Part shown: positions 8,266 to 16,897 of the stretch, in pieces | Layout: every line of letters starts with the position of its first letter | Numbering within the stretch: position 1 is the stretch's first letter | Assembly: GCA_044353165.1 (NCBI GenBank) | Contig: JBILCM010000018.1 | Span: 1-38,500, forward strand | DNA from: JBILCM01 sp044353165 | GTDB lineage: Bacteria; Bacillota; Bacilli; Paenibacillales; YIM-B00363 | DNA length: 38,500 nucleotides | Reading direction: 5' to 3' | Program-made: the position numbers and the translations under genes | The notes under the pieces: generated by a model | Told to the model about the DNA's origin: nothing | Databases searched by the model: none | The model's input: the letters and a program-made list of their open reading frames with translations, nothing else

Positions 8266-8295
8266 AGTATACTGGTATACACACTTACGTTGCAA
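8266..8295 (-). promoter_or_regulatory. Sigma-A promoter of the folate operon
   Basis: TTGCAA (8290-8295) lies 18 bases from TATACT (8266-8271) on the minus strand, about 35 bases ahead of pabB. The -35 overlaps the T-run of the cysK terminator. The -10 sits in GTATAC-N2-GTATAC (8267-8280), a symmetric element that could be an operator. Confidence 0.55.
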
Positions 8296-8334
8296 AAAAC
8301 CATCCCTCCCTTCCAAAGAAGGTGATGATGGTTT
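8292..8334 (-). terminator. Rho-independent terminator after cysK
   Basis: AACCATC (8298-8304) pairs with GATGGTT (8327-8333), with inner CCTTC/GAAGG. The stem is followed by TTTTTTG on the minus strand. It starts 30 bases after the cysK stop. Confidence 0.88.
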
Positions 8335-8363
8335 GTACAATCGTCTATCTTGAAGATGTAATC

Positions 8364-9305
8364 TTAGTTTTCCTCGAAGCTATATAACGGTGTGCTTAGG
8401 TATCGTTCTCCGTTGCTAGGAATAATTGCAACGACACGTTTGCCCGTGCCAAGACGCTTGGCCACCTGTAATGCAGCATAGATCGCAGCTCCTGATGAAA
8501 TCCCTCCAAGGATGCCTTCCTCCTTGGCGACTCTTCGGGATGTGGCGAATGCATCCTCGTTCTCTACCGTAATAACTTCGTTATAAATGGACGTGTCCAA
8601 GATCTCGGGAACAAATCCTGCGCCAATCCCTTGAATTTTATGGGGTCCTGGTTTCCCTCCAGACAATACCGGTGAGGCTGCAGGTTCTACAGCTACAATC
8701 TGGATGTTGGGAAAATGTTCTCGCAATACTGAACCAGCACCTGTTATCGTTCCTCCTGTGCCAATCCCCGCAATGAAAGCATCAAGCTTCCCGTCTCGTG
8801 ATTGAATAGCAGCGACAATCTCAGGACCCGTCGTACGACGATGAACGTCTGCATTCGCTACATTCTGAAATTGCTGCGGCATAAAATATTTAGGGTTTTT
8901 GGAAAGCAACTGTTCCGCACGTTGAATCGCACCTCGCATGCCTTCCGATCCAGGCGTCAATACAAGCTCAGCACCGTATGCGCGCAGTAAATTGCGACGT
9001 TCCATACTCATCGTCTCTGGCATGACCAAGATGGCTTTGTATCCTTTGGCAGCGGCTACCATCGCTAGACCGATCCCCGTGTTTCCACTTGTGGGCTCAA
9101 TGATTGTATCCCCAGGCTGTATCCGTCCCTCACGTTCCGCCGTTTCAATCATCGATATGGCAATGCGGTCCTTGACACTTGCCCCAGGATTTTGAAACTC
9201 CAACTTCACGTAAATTTCAGCGCTGTCCGGAGGAACAACCCGATTGAGTTTCACGAGTGGTGTTTCGCCAATTAATTGCGTGATACTCTGCACTAATTTT
9301 GCCAT
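8364..9305 (-). CDS. cysK: Cysteine synthase (O-acetylserine sulfhydrylase)
   Basis: PLP enzyme that forms L-cysteine from O-acetylserine and sulfide. The 313-residue protein has QNPGASVKDRIA with the PLP lysine at residue 45, the substrate loop PTSGNTGIGLA at 71-81, the phosphate-binding GIGTGGTITG, and GISSGAA near the C-terminus. The ATG at 9305 has GGAGG about 12 bases upstream, a long spacing. It is last in the apparent nadA-to-cysK operon, placed after the PpiC-type gene and before a strong terminator. No S-box or other riboswitch is visible upstream. Confidence 0.96.
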   Translation of the reverse strand: MAKLVQSITQLIGETPLVKLNRVVPPDSAEIYVKLEFQNPGASVKDRIAISMIETAEREGRIQPGDTIIEPTSGNTGIGLAMVAAAKGYKAILVMPETMSMERRNLLRAYGAELVLTPGSEGMRGAIQRAEQLLSKNPKYFMPQQFQNVANADVHRRTTGPEIVAAIQSRDGKLDAFIAGIGTGGTITGAGSVLREHFPNIQIVAVEPAASPVLSGGKPGPHKIQGIGAGFVPEILDTSIYNEVITVENEDAFATSRRVAKEEGILGGISSGAAIYAALQVAKRLGTGKRVVAIIPSNGERYLSTPLYSFEEN

Positions 9306-9362
9306 CAGGAATAGATGCCTCCCATGTAAATCCGAGTAATAAAGTAGGTTTTTTATATCTTA

Positions 9363-10286
9363 TCAATCGTTCCCAACAAAGTCAACAGCGTCATATCGGG
9401 CGAGCAGGCCTTCGACAACATCGAATAGAGACGGCGCCTGAGACAATGCGAGTTCCTTGCGCAGCATCTCTCGCAGACGGGAATCATCCATCGGATTGAC
9501 GACGCGTTTTCCTGTCAACATCACTATCACCCATCGGTCATCCGCCATTAAAATCGGCAGGCTGATTTCCCCTAGTTTCAACTTTTGCAATGCTGCTGTT
9601 GCTTCCGGTACGATGAATGGGTCGTCTTCGCGAACCCATCCAACATCTCCACCACTGGAAGCGGTGGATGTATCGACAGAAACATCTTGCGCCAATAAAG
9701 CGAAATCAACACCTTCGCGCAACTGTTCTAGCACTTGTTCACTATCAGCCTCACTCGCTGAGATGATCTGTGAATAACGGACTTCCAACCTTGGTGCAAA
9801 CTCTTCCGGGTTGTCTGCAATATAACGTTCGATGTCGGACTCACTGACTTCAATATCAAATATAGCAATCTCTTCCAACGCCAATCGATGTACGATGTCG
9901 TCTCTCACATCTTGATTGGAGAGTCCCAGCTGTTCTTGCATCACTTTATAAAATTCCGCTTCACTATCATAACCGACTTGCATACGTTGCAACTCATCTT
10001 CAATCTCAGCTTGGCTTACGATAATGGCAAGTTTTTGAGCTTCTAGTCGGACAACGACCCGCTCCAACCATTGTTGAATGTATTCATCCTCGTAGGTTGC
10101 GCGAAGGCCCTCGAGAAATTCATCCTCCATGAGTACAACATTCCCTGCTTGGGCCACAACTCGCTGTTCATTGTTTGGTTCATTCGTTGAAGGGAGTTGT
10201 TGGGCGGAAAATAGCAGCCAAGCTAAGATCGCCGAAATCACTGCAAGTACGGCAATTACTCCCCATAGCAGCTTATCTTTCGACAT
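9363..10286 (-). CDS. Membrane-anchored PpiC-type peptidyl-prolyl isomerase (SurA/PrsA-like)
   Basis: Predicted foldase on the outer face of the membrane. Residues 6-28 form one hydrophobic segment (LLWGVIAVLAVISAILAW). There is no lipobox cysteine, so it is likely a signal-anchor protein rather than a PrsA-type lipoprotein. A SurA-N-like helical region spans about residues 45-165. A parvulin-type rotamase domain follows from about 170, with RYSQIISA, SSGGDVGWVREDDPF and LKLGEISLPI. The 307 residues are close to PrsA length. It lies 18 bases after hslO and in the same operon. Confidence 0.85.
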   Translation of the reverse strand: MSKDKLLWGVIAVLAVISAILAWLLFSAQQLPSTNEPNNEQRVVAQAGNVVLMEDEFLEGLRATYEDEYIQQWLERVVVRLEAQKLAIIVSQAEIEDELQRMQVGYDSEAEFYKVMQEQLGLSNQDVRDDIVHRLALEEIAIFDIEVSESDIERYIADNPEEFAPRLEVRYSQIISASEADSEQVLEQLREGVDFALLAQDVSVDTSTASSGGDVGWVREDDPFIVPEATAALQKLKLGEISLPILMADDRWVIVMLTGKRVVNPMDDSRLREMLRKELALSQAPSLFDVVEGLLARYDAVDFVGND

Positions 10287-10304
10287 CGTTTCCCCACCGC
10301 CATC

Positions 10305-11180
10305 TTAAGAATCCATTCTTGTTAATAACGCCATGAGCTCAGTACGATCAAACTGATATTTCTCATTGCAAAAATGACACACCACTTCAGCTTTTCCATC
10401 TGTGGACAATATACTTTGAAGTTCATTGCGGCCTAGTGAGATCAAAGTGTTTTCCACACGCTCATGGGAACAGCTGCACTGGAATTGAGCTTCCAACGTT
10501 CCTAAAATCTCTGCATGACTGGACAGTGCATAGACAATATCTTCCGGTGTTAATCCTCGTTCGAGCAGAGCCGTGACAGGAGGCATCGCAGCTAACGCTC
10601 TCTCCAAAGTTGCAATTTCAGCCTCATCCAATCCTGGCAACAACTGCAGAATAAATCCTCCCGCATGTTGGATCGTATAATCACGGTTGACAAGCACACC
10701 AAGTGAGACGGCGGAAGGTGTCTGCTCCGATTTCGCAAAATAATACGTAAAATCTTCGGCCAGTTCTCCTGATACAATTGGCGTGCTTCCACGGTACGGT
10801 TCCTTGAGACCGAGATCTTTAATTACATATATAAATCCCTCACGTCCAACAGCCCCGGCAACATCCAGTTTACCTAAAGCATTGCTTGGGAGATGGGTTT
10901 GTGGTTCATCTGCGTAACCTCGAACCTCGCCGCGAGCATTCGCATCCACAACGATTTGTCCGATTGGACCATTGCCTCGGACACGTATAGTGATTTTTTC
11001 GTTACCTTTAAGCATTGCACCCATCATCAGTCCCGCAGTAGCTGTTCGTCCGATGGCAGCGGCGGCCGTTGGGAACATATCGTGCCGATTGCGCATTTCT
11101 TCGACGAGGCGTGTCGTTCTTGCCACAAACAACCGCGCCTTGCCTTCGAATGCGGTGGCCCGAACCATATAATCTTGCAT
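10305..11180 (-). CDS. hslO: Redox-regulated chaperone Hsp33
   Basis: Cytosolic holdase activated by oxidation. The 291-residue protein has the N-terminal Hsp33 core (GNGPIGQIVVDANARGEVRGY) and the C-terminal zinc and redox switch CSCS (about residue 236) and CHFC (about 268), so all four cysteines are present. AAGGAGTG precedes the ATG. In B. subtilis hslO follows coaX after ftsH; here nadC takes the coaX position, with a 33-base gap. Confidence 0.96.
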   Translation of the reverse strand: MQDYMVRATAFEGKARLFVARTTRLVEEMRNRHDMFPTAAAAIGRTATAGLMMGAMLKGNEKITIRVRGNGPIGQIVVDANARGEVRGYADEPQTHLPSNALGKLDVAGAVGREGFIYVIKDLGLKEPYRGSTPIVSGELAEDFTYYFAKSEQTPSAVSLGVLVNRDYTIQHAGGFILQLLPGLDEAEIATLERALAAMPPVTALLERGLTPEDIVYALSSHAEILGTLEAQFQCSCSHERVENTLISLGRNELQSILSTDGKAEVVCHFCNEKYQFDRTELMALLTRMDS

Positions 11181-11213
11181 AATGACACTCCTTTACATTC
11201 CTGAAGGCAAAAT

Positions 11214-12098
11214 TTATATTTGCGGTTCTTTTTTTTCAAATAAATCCAATGAAATATCCATAGCCTTCACCGAATGCGTGAGACCTCCAATGGAGATGAC
11301 ATCAACCCCGGTTTGGGCGATTTCGCGCACATTGGATTGATTGACCCCGCCGGAAGCTTCGATGATGGTTCGCGGCGCAGCCTGGCGAATCAATTGTACC
11401 GCCTGGGTCATCAGCTCTATGCTCATATTATCCAGCATAATGATGTCCGCGCCCGCATGGACCGCTTCTTGCACTTGTTGCAAAGATTCAACCTCTACTT
11501 CCACTTTCAGCGTATGAGGGACATTCGCACGCACGCGGCGAATGGCAACTTCGATTCCACCTCCCGCTTTAATGTGATTGTCTTTGAGCATCACTGCGTC
11601 ATACAACCCGAAGCGGTGATTATGTCCGCCACCGATGCGGACGGCATATTTTTCAAGCAATCGCATGCCAGGTGTTGTTTTTCGTGTGTCTACAATGCGA
11701 GGCACATGATCCGAATGTGTCAGTGCATCGACATAAACACGTGTTTGTGTGGCAATGCCAGATAACCGTTGCAGAACATTCAAAGCAAGTCGCTCTGCAG
11801 CAAGAATACTTCGTGTTTTTCCATTGAGTTCTAACAGATGCTCACCGGGGGACACATCATCGCCATCCGTAACAATGGCTTTGACTTGAAGGGATGGATC
11901 CACTTCTTCAAAAACCATCATGGCGATAGGTATGCCTGCGACAATACCGGATTGCTTCGCATGAATAATGGCATTGCTAGCGTGATCATCCGATACAGTG
12001 GCTAGGCTTGAGACATCCCCGGGGCCAATATCCTCTTCAAGCCAGCGGCGTACGGAATCACGAATTGTCTTAAACTCATAAGTGATGTGCTTCTCCAT
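11214..12098 (-). CDS. nadC: Nicotinate-nucleotide diphosphorylase (quinolinate phosphoribosyltransferase)
   Basis: Converts quinolinate and PRPP to nicotinate mononucleotide and CO2, the third step of de novo NAD synthesis. The 294-residue protein contains EDIGPGDVSS, LNVLQRLSGIAT, DTRKTTPGMR, KDNHI and IMLDNM, all typical of the family. A longer open frame reaches into nadB, but ATG 12098 lies one base after the nadB stop with GGAGAG eight bases upstream, so I take that start. It is coupled with nadB. Confidence 0.95.
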   Translation of the reverse strand: MEKHITYEFKTIRDSVRRWLEEDIGPGDVSSLATVSDDHASNAIIHAKQSGIVAGIPIAMMVFEEVDPSLQVKAIVTDGDDVSPGEHLLELNGKTRSILAAERLALNVLQRLSGIATQTRVYVDALTHSDHVPRIVDTRKTTPGMRLLEKYAVRIGGGHNHRFGLYDAVMLKDNHIKAGGGIEVAIRRVRANVPHTLKVEVEVESLQQVQEAVHAGADIIMLDNMSIELMTQAVQLIRQAAPRTIIEASGGVNQSNVREIAQTGVDVISIGGLTHSVKAMDISLDLFEKKEPQI

Positions 12099-12099
12099 A

Positions 12100-13710
12100 C
12101 TATAGGCTCTCCTCTGCCAATCCAAATTCACGATGTTGTACGATGTGTTTTTTCCATACAACGTCATCACGATCTGGGAAATCGTCCCGATAATGAGCCC
12201 CGCGGCTTTCCTCGCGTTTCAATGCGGCAAGCATGGTTAACAATCCCATCGCAAGCATATTGGCGAATTCATATTGTTCACGGGTCGTTAATTTGGCATA
12301 AAATAAGGATGTTTGTTTTCGGAGTTCTTCTAACCCTTTCTTAAGACCTTTTTCATTACGAACCAATCCTGCATGCCGAAGCATAAGTTTCTGCAATTTA
12401 ATCCTCTTCTCAATGACAGCTTGTGAAGACGGTTCCGTGCGGCCGAGCTCTACATGAAACACGGGTTCCCTCGTTGAAGACTTCAACGTTCGAATCCGTT
12501 CGGCAATTCTGCGGCCGAATACAATGGCTTCTGATAAGGAATTGCTAGCCAGACGGTTGGCACCATGCACCCCTGTGGAACATACTTCCCCACAAGCAAA
12601 AAGTTGACGCACACTCGTCTCCCCATGCAGATCCGTTTTTACCCCACCCATAATATAATGCGCTGCTGGTGCTACAGGAATCCAATCGCTGGACAAATCA
12701 AGACCGTATCGCAAACAAAATTCATAAATGGTTGGAAATCTTGTCTTGACCCTCTCTTGCGATTCATGTGTTAAATCGAGGTAAACGAAAGTCGATCGTG
12801 TCATATCGATCTCACTCACAATCGCTCGTGCCACCACATCGCGAGGCGCTAGCTCCAACTGGGGATGATATCGTTCCATAAACCGTTCACCTTTAATATT
12901 GCGCAAGACTGCACCTTCCCCACGAACGGCTTCTGAGATCAGAAAGCGCGGTGCCCCAGGATAGCACAAAGCCGTAGGGTGGAACTGAATGAATTCAACA
13001 TCCTGAATATAGGCTCCCGCACGGTAGGCCATCGCAATCCCATCGCCCGTCGCAACCTCCGGGTTTGTCGTATAACGATACAATTGACCTGCGCCCCCGG
13101 TGCACAAGATCGTAGCTTTCGCACAGACATAGACGAGCTCGCCGTTGGGGCGCTGAACGACCACGCCATAACAAATACCATCCTCTGTCACAATGTCAAG
13201 GCAAAAATGATCATCCCAGACATCAATTCGTTCACTCCGTTGCGCTGCTGCCGCCAAAGCTCGAACGATTTCTGCACCCGTTGCATCACCTTGAGCATGA
13301 AGAATACGTCGCTGGCTGTGCGCGCCTTCCATCGTAAGGGCATACTCGCCATCAACCTGTCGATCGAATTGCGTCCCGAAGCGAACGAGTTCATTCACGC
13401 CTTGCGGACCTTCATTCACGAGCACGTCCACAGCATTCGTTGAACACAATCCAGCTCCGGCAATTAAGGTGTCTTGACGGTGATAAAGCGGCGAATCATC
13501 GTTAGAAATGACTGCGGCGATGCCGCCTTGAGCGTAACGAGTATTACTCTCGAACAACGATTTCTTGGCAATCAGACAAACTCGGCTGTTTTCTGCCACT
13601 TGCAAAGCGGTATATAAACCGGCAATCCCCGAGCCGATTACGATTACATCCGTATCGACCCGGGGTAACCGGGATATATCCATATCTACTAAAGTACGTG
13701 GTATCATCAT
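12100..13710 (-). CDS. nadB: L-aspartate oxidase
   Basis: FAD enzyme oxidising L-aspartate to iminoaspartate, which NadA condenses with dihydroxyacetone phosphate. The 536-residue protein has the dinucleotide-binding VIVIGSGIAGL near residue 25, SNTRYAQGGIAA, the flavin and substrate region EFIQFHPTAL, SEAVRGEGA, HYIMGGV and GANRLASNSLSEA, plus a helical succinate-dehydrogenase-type C-terminus. The aspartate-oxidase call rather than fumarate reductase rests on the nadA and nadC neighbours and on these motifs. Start ATG 13710, with AAGGCGG upstream. Confidence 0.95.
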   Translation of the reverse strand: MMIPRTLVDMDISRLPRVDTDVIVIGSGIAGLYTALQVAENSRVCLIAKKSLFESNTRYAQGGIAAVISNDDSPLYHRQDTLIAGAGLCSTNAVDVLVNEGPQGVNELVRFGTQFDRQVDGEYALTMEGAHSQRRILHAQGDATGAEIVRALAAAAQRSERIDVWDDHFCLDIVTEDGICYGVVVQRPNGELVYVCAKATILCTGGAGQLYRYTTNPEVATGDGIAMAYRAGAYIQDVEFIQFHPTALCYPGAPRFLISEAVRGEGAVLRNIKGERFMERYHPQLELAPRDVVARAIVSEIDMTRSTFVYLDLTHESQERVKTRFPTIYEFCLRYGLDLSSDWIPVAPAAHYIMGGVKTDLHGETSVRQLFACGEVCSTGVHGANRLASNSLSEAIVFGRRIAERIRTLKSSTREPVFHVELGRTEPSSQAVIEKRIKLQKLMLRHAGLVRNEKGLKKGLEELRKQTSLFYAKLTTREQYEFANMLAMGLLTMLAALKREESRGAHYRDDFPDRDDVVWKKHIVQHREFGLAEESL

Positions 13711-13751
13711 GTGTTCCGCCTTCCATCCATAGCCATTCGCTTAAAGCAACA

Positions 13752-14705
13752 CTACTTTACTTGTAGCATCCGCTCTAGAGAAAGCCTTGCCCGATCTGCT
13801 ACGACAGGAGGGACGTAAATTTGAGGTTGCATCGTTTCCAAGCAGCGGACCAACTTTTTCAAATTATTCACTTTCATGTTCGGACAAACCAAATATTTCG
13901 AGGCAAAATGGAACGTCTTATTGGGGCTATCCAAGCGCAGTTGATATCCTGTGCCATCTTCAGTACCCACAATAAATTCAGCATGTTCCGATTTACGGCA
14001 ATACTCAAGGATTGCCGTTGTACTTCCTACAAAATCAGCCATCTTCACAACTTCTGGACGACACTCCGGGTGCACCACAAATTGCGCATTCGGATAAAGA
14101 AGCCTCATTTCAATGATATCTTTCACAGTCAGCATGTCATGTGTGTTGCAATACCCTTCCCAGATAATCATCTTCTTATCCGTGAACTTGGATACATAAT
14201 CGCCTAAGTTTTTATCAGGAACCCAGATGATTTCATCGGCATCGATCGATTGAATCACCTTGACAGCATTCGATGAGGTACAGCAGATGTCTGTTTCGGC
14301 TTTGATCTCCGCTGAAGAGTTAATATAAGTAACCACTTTGGCCTGTGGATGTTTTTGTTTCAAAGCACGTAACCCATCAATGTTCACCATATCAGCCATC
14401 GGACAACCTGCCCGTTCATCGGGGATGATGACGGTTTTGTTCGGCGCTAAAATTTTGGCGCTTTCCCCCATAAAATGCACACCGCAAAACACGATCACAT
14501 CCGCATCGGTCTGTGCGGCCTTCTGTGCTAGTAAGAATGAATCCCCTCGAAAATCAGCCACTTCTTGGACTTCATCGCGTTGATAATAATGAGCAAGAAT
14601 GATGGCGTTCCGCTCCTTCTTTAATTGTAAAAGCCGCTCGCGGAGCTCACGATTTAATTCTTGTTTTCGTTCTAAAGCCAACGTTTCCATAGCAAGAGCA
14701 CTCAT
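13752..14705 (-). CDS. nadA: Quinolinate synthase
   Basis: 4Fe-4S enzyme making quinolinate from iminoaspartate and dihydroxyacetone phosphate. The 317-residue protein carries three probable cluster cysteines in AGCPMADM (C101), HPECRPEV (C215) and LVCPNMKV (C274). Other family motifs are AHYYQRDEVQ and CGVHFMGESAKIL. It is the first gene of nadA-nadB-nadC; B. subtilis uses the order nadB-nadC-nadA at another locus. A clear sigma-A promoter lies 45 bases upstream. GGAAGG precedes the ATG. Confidence 0.96.
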   Translation of the reverse strand: MSALAMETLALERKQELNRELRERLLQLKKERNAIILAHYYQRDEVQEVADFRGDSFLLAQKAAQTDADVIVFCGVHFMGESAKILAPNKTVIIPDERAGCPMADMVNIDGLRALKQKHPQAKVVTYINSSAEIKAETDICCTSSNAVKVIQSIDADEIIWVPDKNLGDYVSKFTDKKMIIWEGYCNTHDMLTVKDIIEMRLLYPNAQFVVHPECRPEVVKMADFVGSTTAILEYCRKSEHAEFIVGTEDGTGYQLRLDSPNKTFHFASKYLVCPNMKVNNLKKLVRCLETMQPQIYVPPVVADRARLSLERMLQVK

Positions 14706-14750
14706 TCATTCATCTTCCTTCCATGAGAGTGGTCTATTGTTTTAATTTTA

Positions 14751-14783
14751 ACTTTACTTAATCTTTTTTGCTGTGTCAAACAG
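14751..14783 (-). promoter_or_regulatory. nadA promoter with possible operator
   Basis: A perfect TTGACA (14774-14779) lies 17 bases from TAAAGT (14751-14756) on the minus strand. The -35 is inside an inverted repeat CTGT-N5-ACAG (14771-14783). A NiaR-type niacin repressor site is a reasonable guess but cannot be confirmed by eye. Confidence 0.65.
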
Positions 14784-14804
14784 ATGCTTCACCTACTTTC
14801 TTGA

Positions 14805-14848
14805 TACACAAACGGCTTCTCCCTTGTGTTGGGAGAAGCCGTTTTGTT
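14805..14848 (-). terminator. Strong terminator after ftsH
   Basis: A 13-bp perfect stem (14811-14823 with 14831-14843; core CGGCTTCTCCC) and a 7-base loop are followed by TTTGTGT on the minus strand. It lies 22 bases past the ftsH stop and could also work on the plus strand (TTTTGTTT). Confidence 0.85.
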
Positions 14849-14864
14849 TACCAAATACAACTTG

Positions 14865-16793
14865 TTATTTATCTTCCAAGTTCAACTTGTTAGCTTCATC
14901 GTCATTCTGCTTGCCAATGTTCACGCGGATATCATCGTCTGATGAACCGTTGTTCGATTCACCATCACCCTCGAAGCTCCCGATTGAACCTGTCTCAATC
15001 AATGATTTGATTTGATCAAGATTTAACGTCTCGTGTTGCAACAATGTCTCGGCAATCAGGTGCACTTCTTTCGCGTGCTCTGTCAGTACGCGTTTGCCAT
15101 TGTCATAACACTGATTAATCATACGCTGCATCTCTTGATCAATCTCATAGGCAATTTGATCTGAATAATTTTGTTCGTGTCCAATATCCCGCCCCAAGAA
15201 AACTTGACCTTGACTCGTGCCAAATTGCATCGGCCCAAGCTTACTCATGCCATATTCCATAATCATGGAACGGATGATAGCCGTCGCACGTTGAAAGTCA
15301 TTCGATGCGCCTGTGCCAATCTCGCCAATAAATAATTCTTCCGAGATCCGACCTCCAAGTAAACCTGTCACTTTATCCAAAAGCTCATTCTTGGTCATCA
15401 TGTAACGATCTTCTTTCGGCAGCATCATCAGATATCCCCCAGCACGCCCGCGAGGAATGATGGTTACTTTGTGCACCATATCGGCATTCTCTAGATGGTA
15501 CCCAATAATGGTGTGCCCCGCCTCATGATAGGCAACAATCCGTTTTTCCCGATCTGAGATGACTCGGCTTTTTTTCTGCGTCCCGACAATAATACGATCT
15601 ATAGCTTCTTCAATTTCTGCCATGCCGATTTCTTTCTGATTACGACGAGCGGAAATTAATGCCGCTTCGTTCAATAAATTCTCAAGGTCAGCGCCTGTGA
15701 ACCCGGTTGTGAATTTTGCGATTAAATCCAACTTTACATCTTTGGCTAACGGCTTGTTTCGGGAATGGACTTTAAGAACTGCCTCGCGACCTTTCACATC
15801 GGGTCGATCAACCGTGATTTGGCGATCAAAACGGCCGGGTCGCAATAGCGCAGGGTCGAGAATATCTGGTCTGTTCGTTGCTGCTACGATAATAATGCCT
15901 TCATTGACACCAAACCCATCCATCTCAACAAGAAGCTGGTTTAATGTCTGCTCGCGCTCATCGTGTCCACCGCCGAGGCCTGCACCACGTTGGCGGCCCA
16001 CAGCATCAATCTCATCGATGAAGATAATACAAGGCGCATTCTTCTTGGCATTCTCGAACAAATCACGAACACGCGAAGCCCCGACACCGACAAACATTTC
16101 AACGAAATCCGAGCCGCTAATACTAAAGAACGGAACACCTGCTTCTCCTGCCACAGCTCGCGCCAGCAACGTCTTTCCAGTTCCTGGTGGCCCGTTCAAT
16201 AGGACGCCTTTAGGAATACGGGCTCCAACAGCAGAAAATTTGCGCGGATCTTTCAAAAATTCAACGATTTCCACGAGCTCTTGCTTCTCTTCATCAGCAC
16301 CGGCAACGTCCTCGAACGTCACTTTCTTCTTTTCTTCATTGTAGAGGCGTGCACGACTTTTGCCAAAATTCATGACTTTGCCGCCGCCGCCTTGCGCTTG
16401 ATTCAATAAAAAGAAGAATAATATGAAAATAATGATAAACGGTACGATCGACGTTAAGAAGGCAATCCAGAACGGTTGGCCCTCCTCAGGCTCATGCCGC
16501 TCGACAACACCGCTATCCTGTATGATGTCCAGCACATTCTCGCTTAACGGTGCGCGTGTCTCGAATAAGGCTTCCTCTTCCGGGGCGTTCTTATATTTTC
16601 CCGTGATCACGTAAGAGAGGCGATCTGCCCGTACAGTAACCTCTGCAATGCTCCCGGCTGCCAATTCTTGGCGAAACTCGCTGTAAAGGAGAATATTTTT
16701 TTGGTTGTTCTGATTGCTAATGAAATTTACGATGCCGACTGTTACTAAAAAAATAATAAGATAAAAGCCGGTGTTACGGACGACCTTGTTCAT
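14865..16793 (-). CDS. ftsH: ATP-dependent zinc metalloprotease FtsH
   Basis: Membrane-bound AAA+ protease for quality control and regulatory proteolysis. The 642-residue protein has TM1 at about residues 8-26, an extracytoplasmic domain, and TM2 at about 108-128 (IVPFIIIFILFFFLL). The AAA module has Walker A GPPGTGKT (near 204), Walker B FIDEID (near 258) and the second region of homology RPGRFDRQ. The zinc motif HEAGH is near 423. A coiled-coil tail and an acidic C-terminus follow. AGGAGG precedes ATG 16793. It has its own promoter and terminator. Confidence 0.98.
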   Translation of the reverse strand: MNKVVRNTGFYLIIFLVTVGIVNFISNQNNQKNILLYSEFRQELAAGSIAEVTVRADRLSYVITGKYKNAPEEEALFETRAPLSENVLDIIQDSGVVERHEPEEGQPFWIAFLTSIVPFIIIFILFFFLLNQAQGGGGKVMNFGKSRARLYNEEKKKVTFEDVAGADEEKQELVEIVEFLKDPRKFSAVGARIPKGVLLNGPPGTGKTLLARAVAGEAGVPFFSISGSDFVEMFVGVGASRVRDLFENAKKNAPCIIFIDEIDAVGRQRGAGLGGGHDEREQTLNQLLVEMDGFGVNEGIIIVAATNRPDILDPALLRPGRFDRQITVDRPDVKGREAVLKVHSRNKPLAKDVKLDLIAKFTTGFTGADLENLLNEAALISARRNQKEIGMAEIEEAIDRIIVGTQKKSRVISDREKRIVAYHEAGHTIIGYHLENADMVHKVTIIPRGRAGGYLMMLPKEDRYMMTKNELLDKVTGLLGGRISEELFIGEIGTGASNDFQRATAIIRSMIMEYGMSKLGPMQFGTSQGQVFLGRDIGHEQNYSDQIAYEIDQEMQRMINQCYDNGKRVLTEHAKEVHLIAETLLQHETLNLDQIKSLIETGSIGSFEGDGESNNGSSDDDIRVNIGKQNDDEANKLNLEDK

Positions 16794-16820
16794 CCCCTAC
16801 CTCCTCTCAAGCGTGTGTAT

Positions 16821-16850
16821 ATTGTATCATAGCGCCCTAACGCATCACAA
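16821..16850 (-). promoter_or_regulatory. Sigma-A promoter of ftsH
   Basis: TTGTGA (16845-16850) lies 18 bases from TACAAT (16821-16826) on the minus strand, in the 104-base gap after hpt. Two more AT-rich steps overlap the -10 (TATGATACAATATA). Confidence 0.6.
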
Positions 16851-16897
16851 CAAAGGCGCGGGTTGTATTCCATTCGTATAACAAGGCTATATCTATA

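Noticed and set aside
9306..9362. S-box or other riboswitch before cysK
   Set aside because: The gap is only 57 bases and contains no recognisable riboswitch core.
15697..16344. 215-residue open frame on the plus strand opposite ftsH
   Set aside because: It lies entirely antisense to the conserved AAA domain of ftsH, has no ribosome binding site of note, and its composition is that of a complementary-frame shadow.
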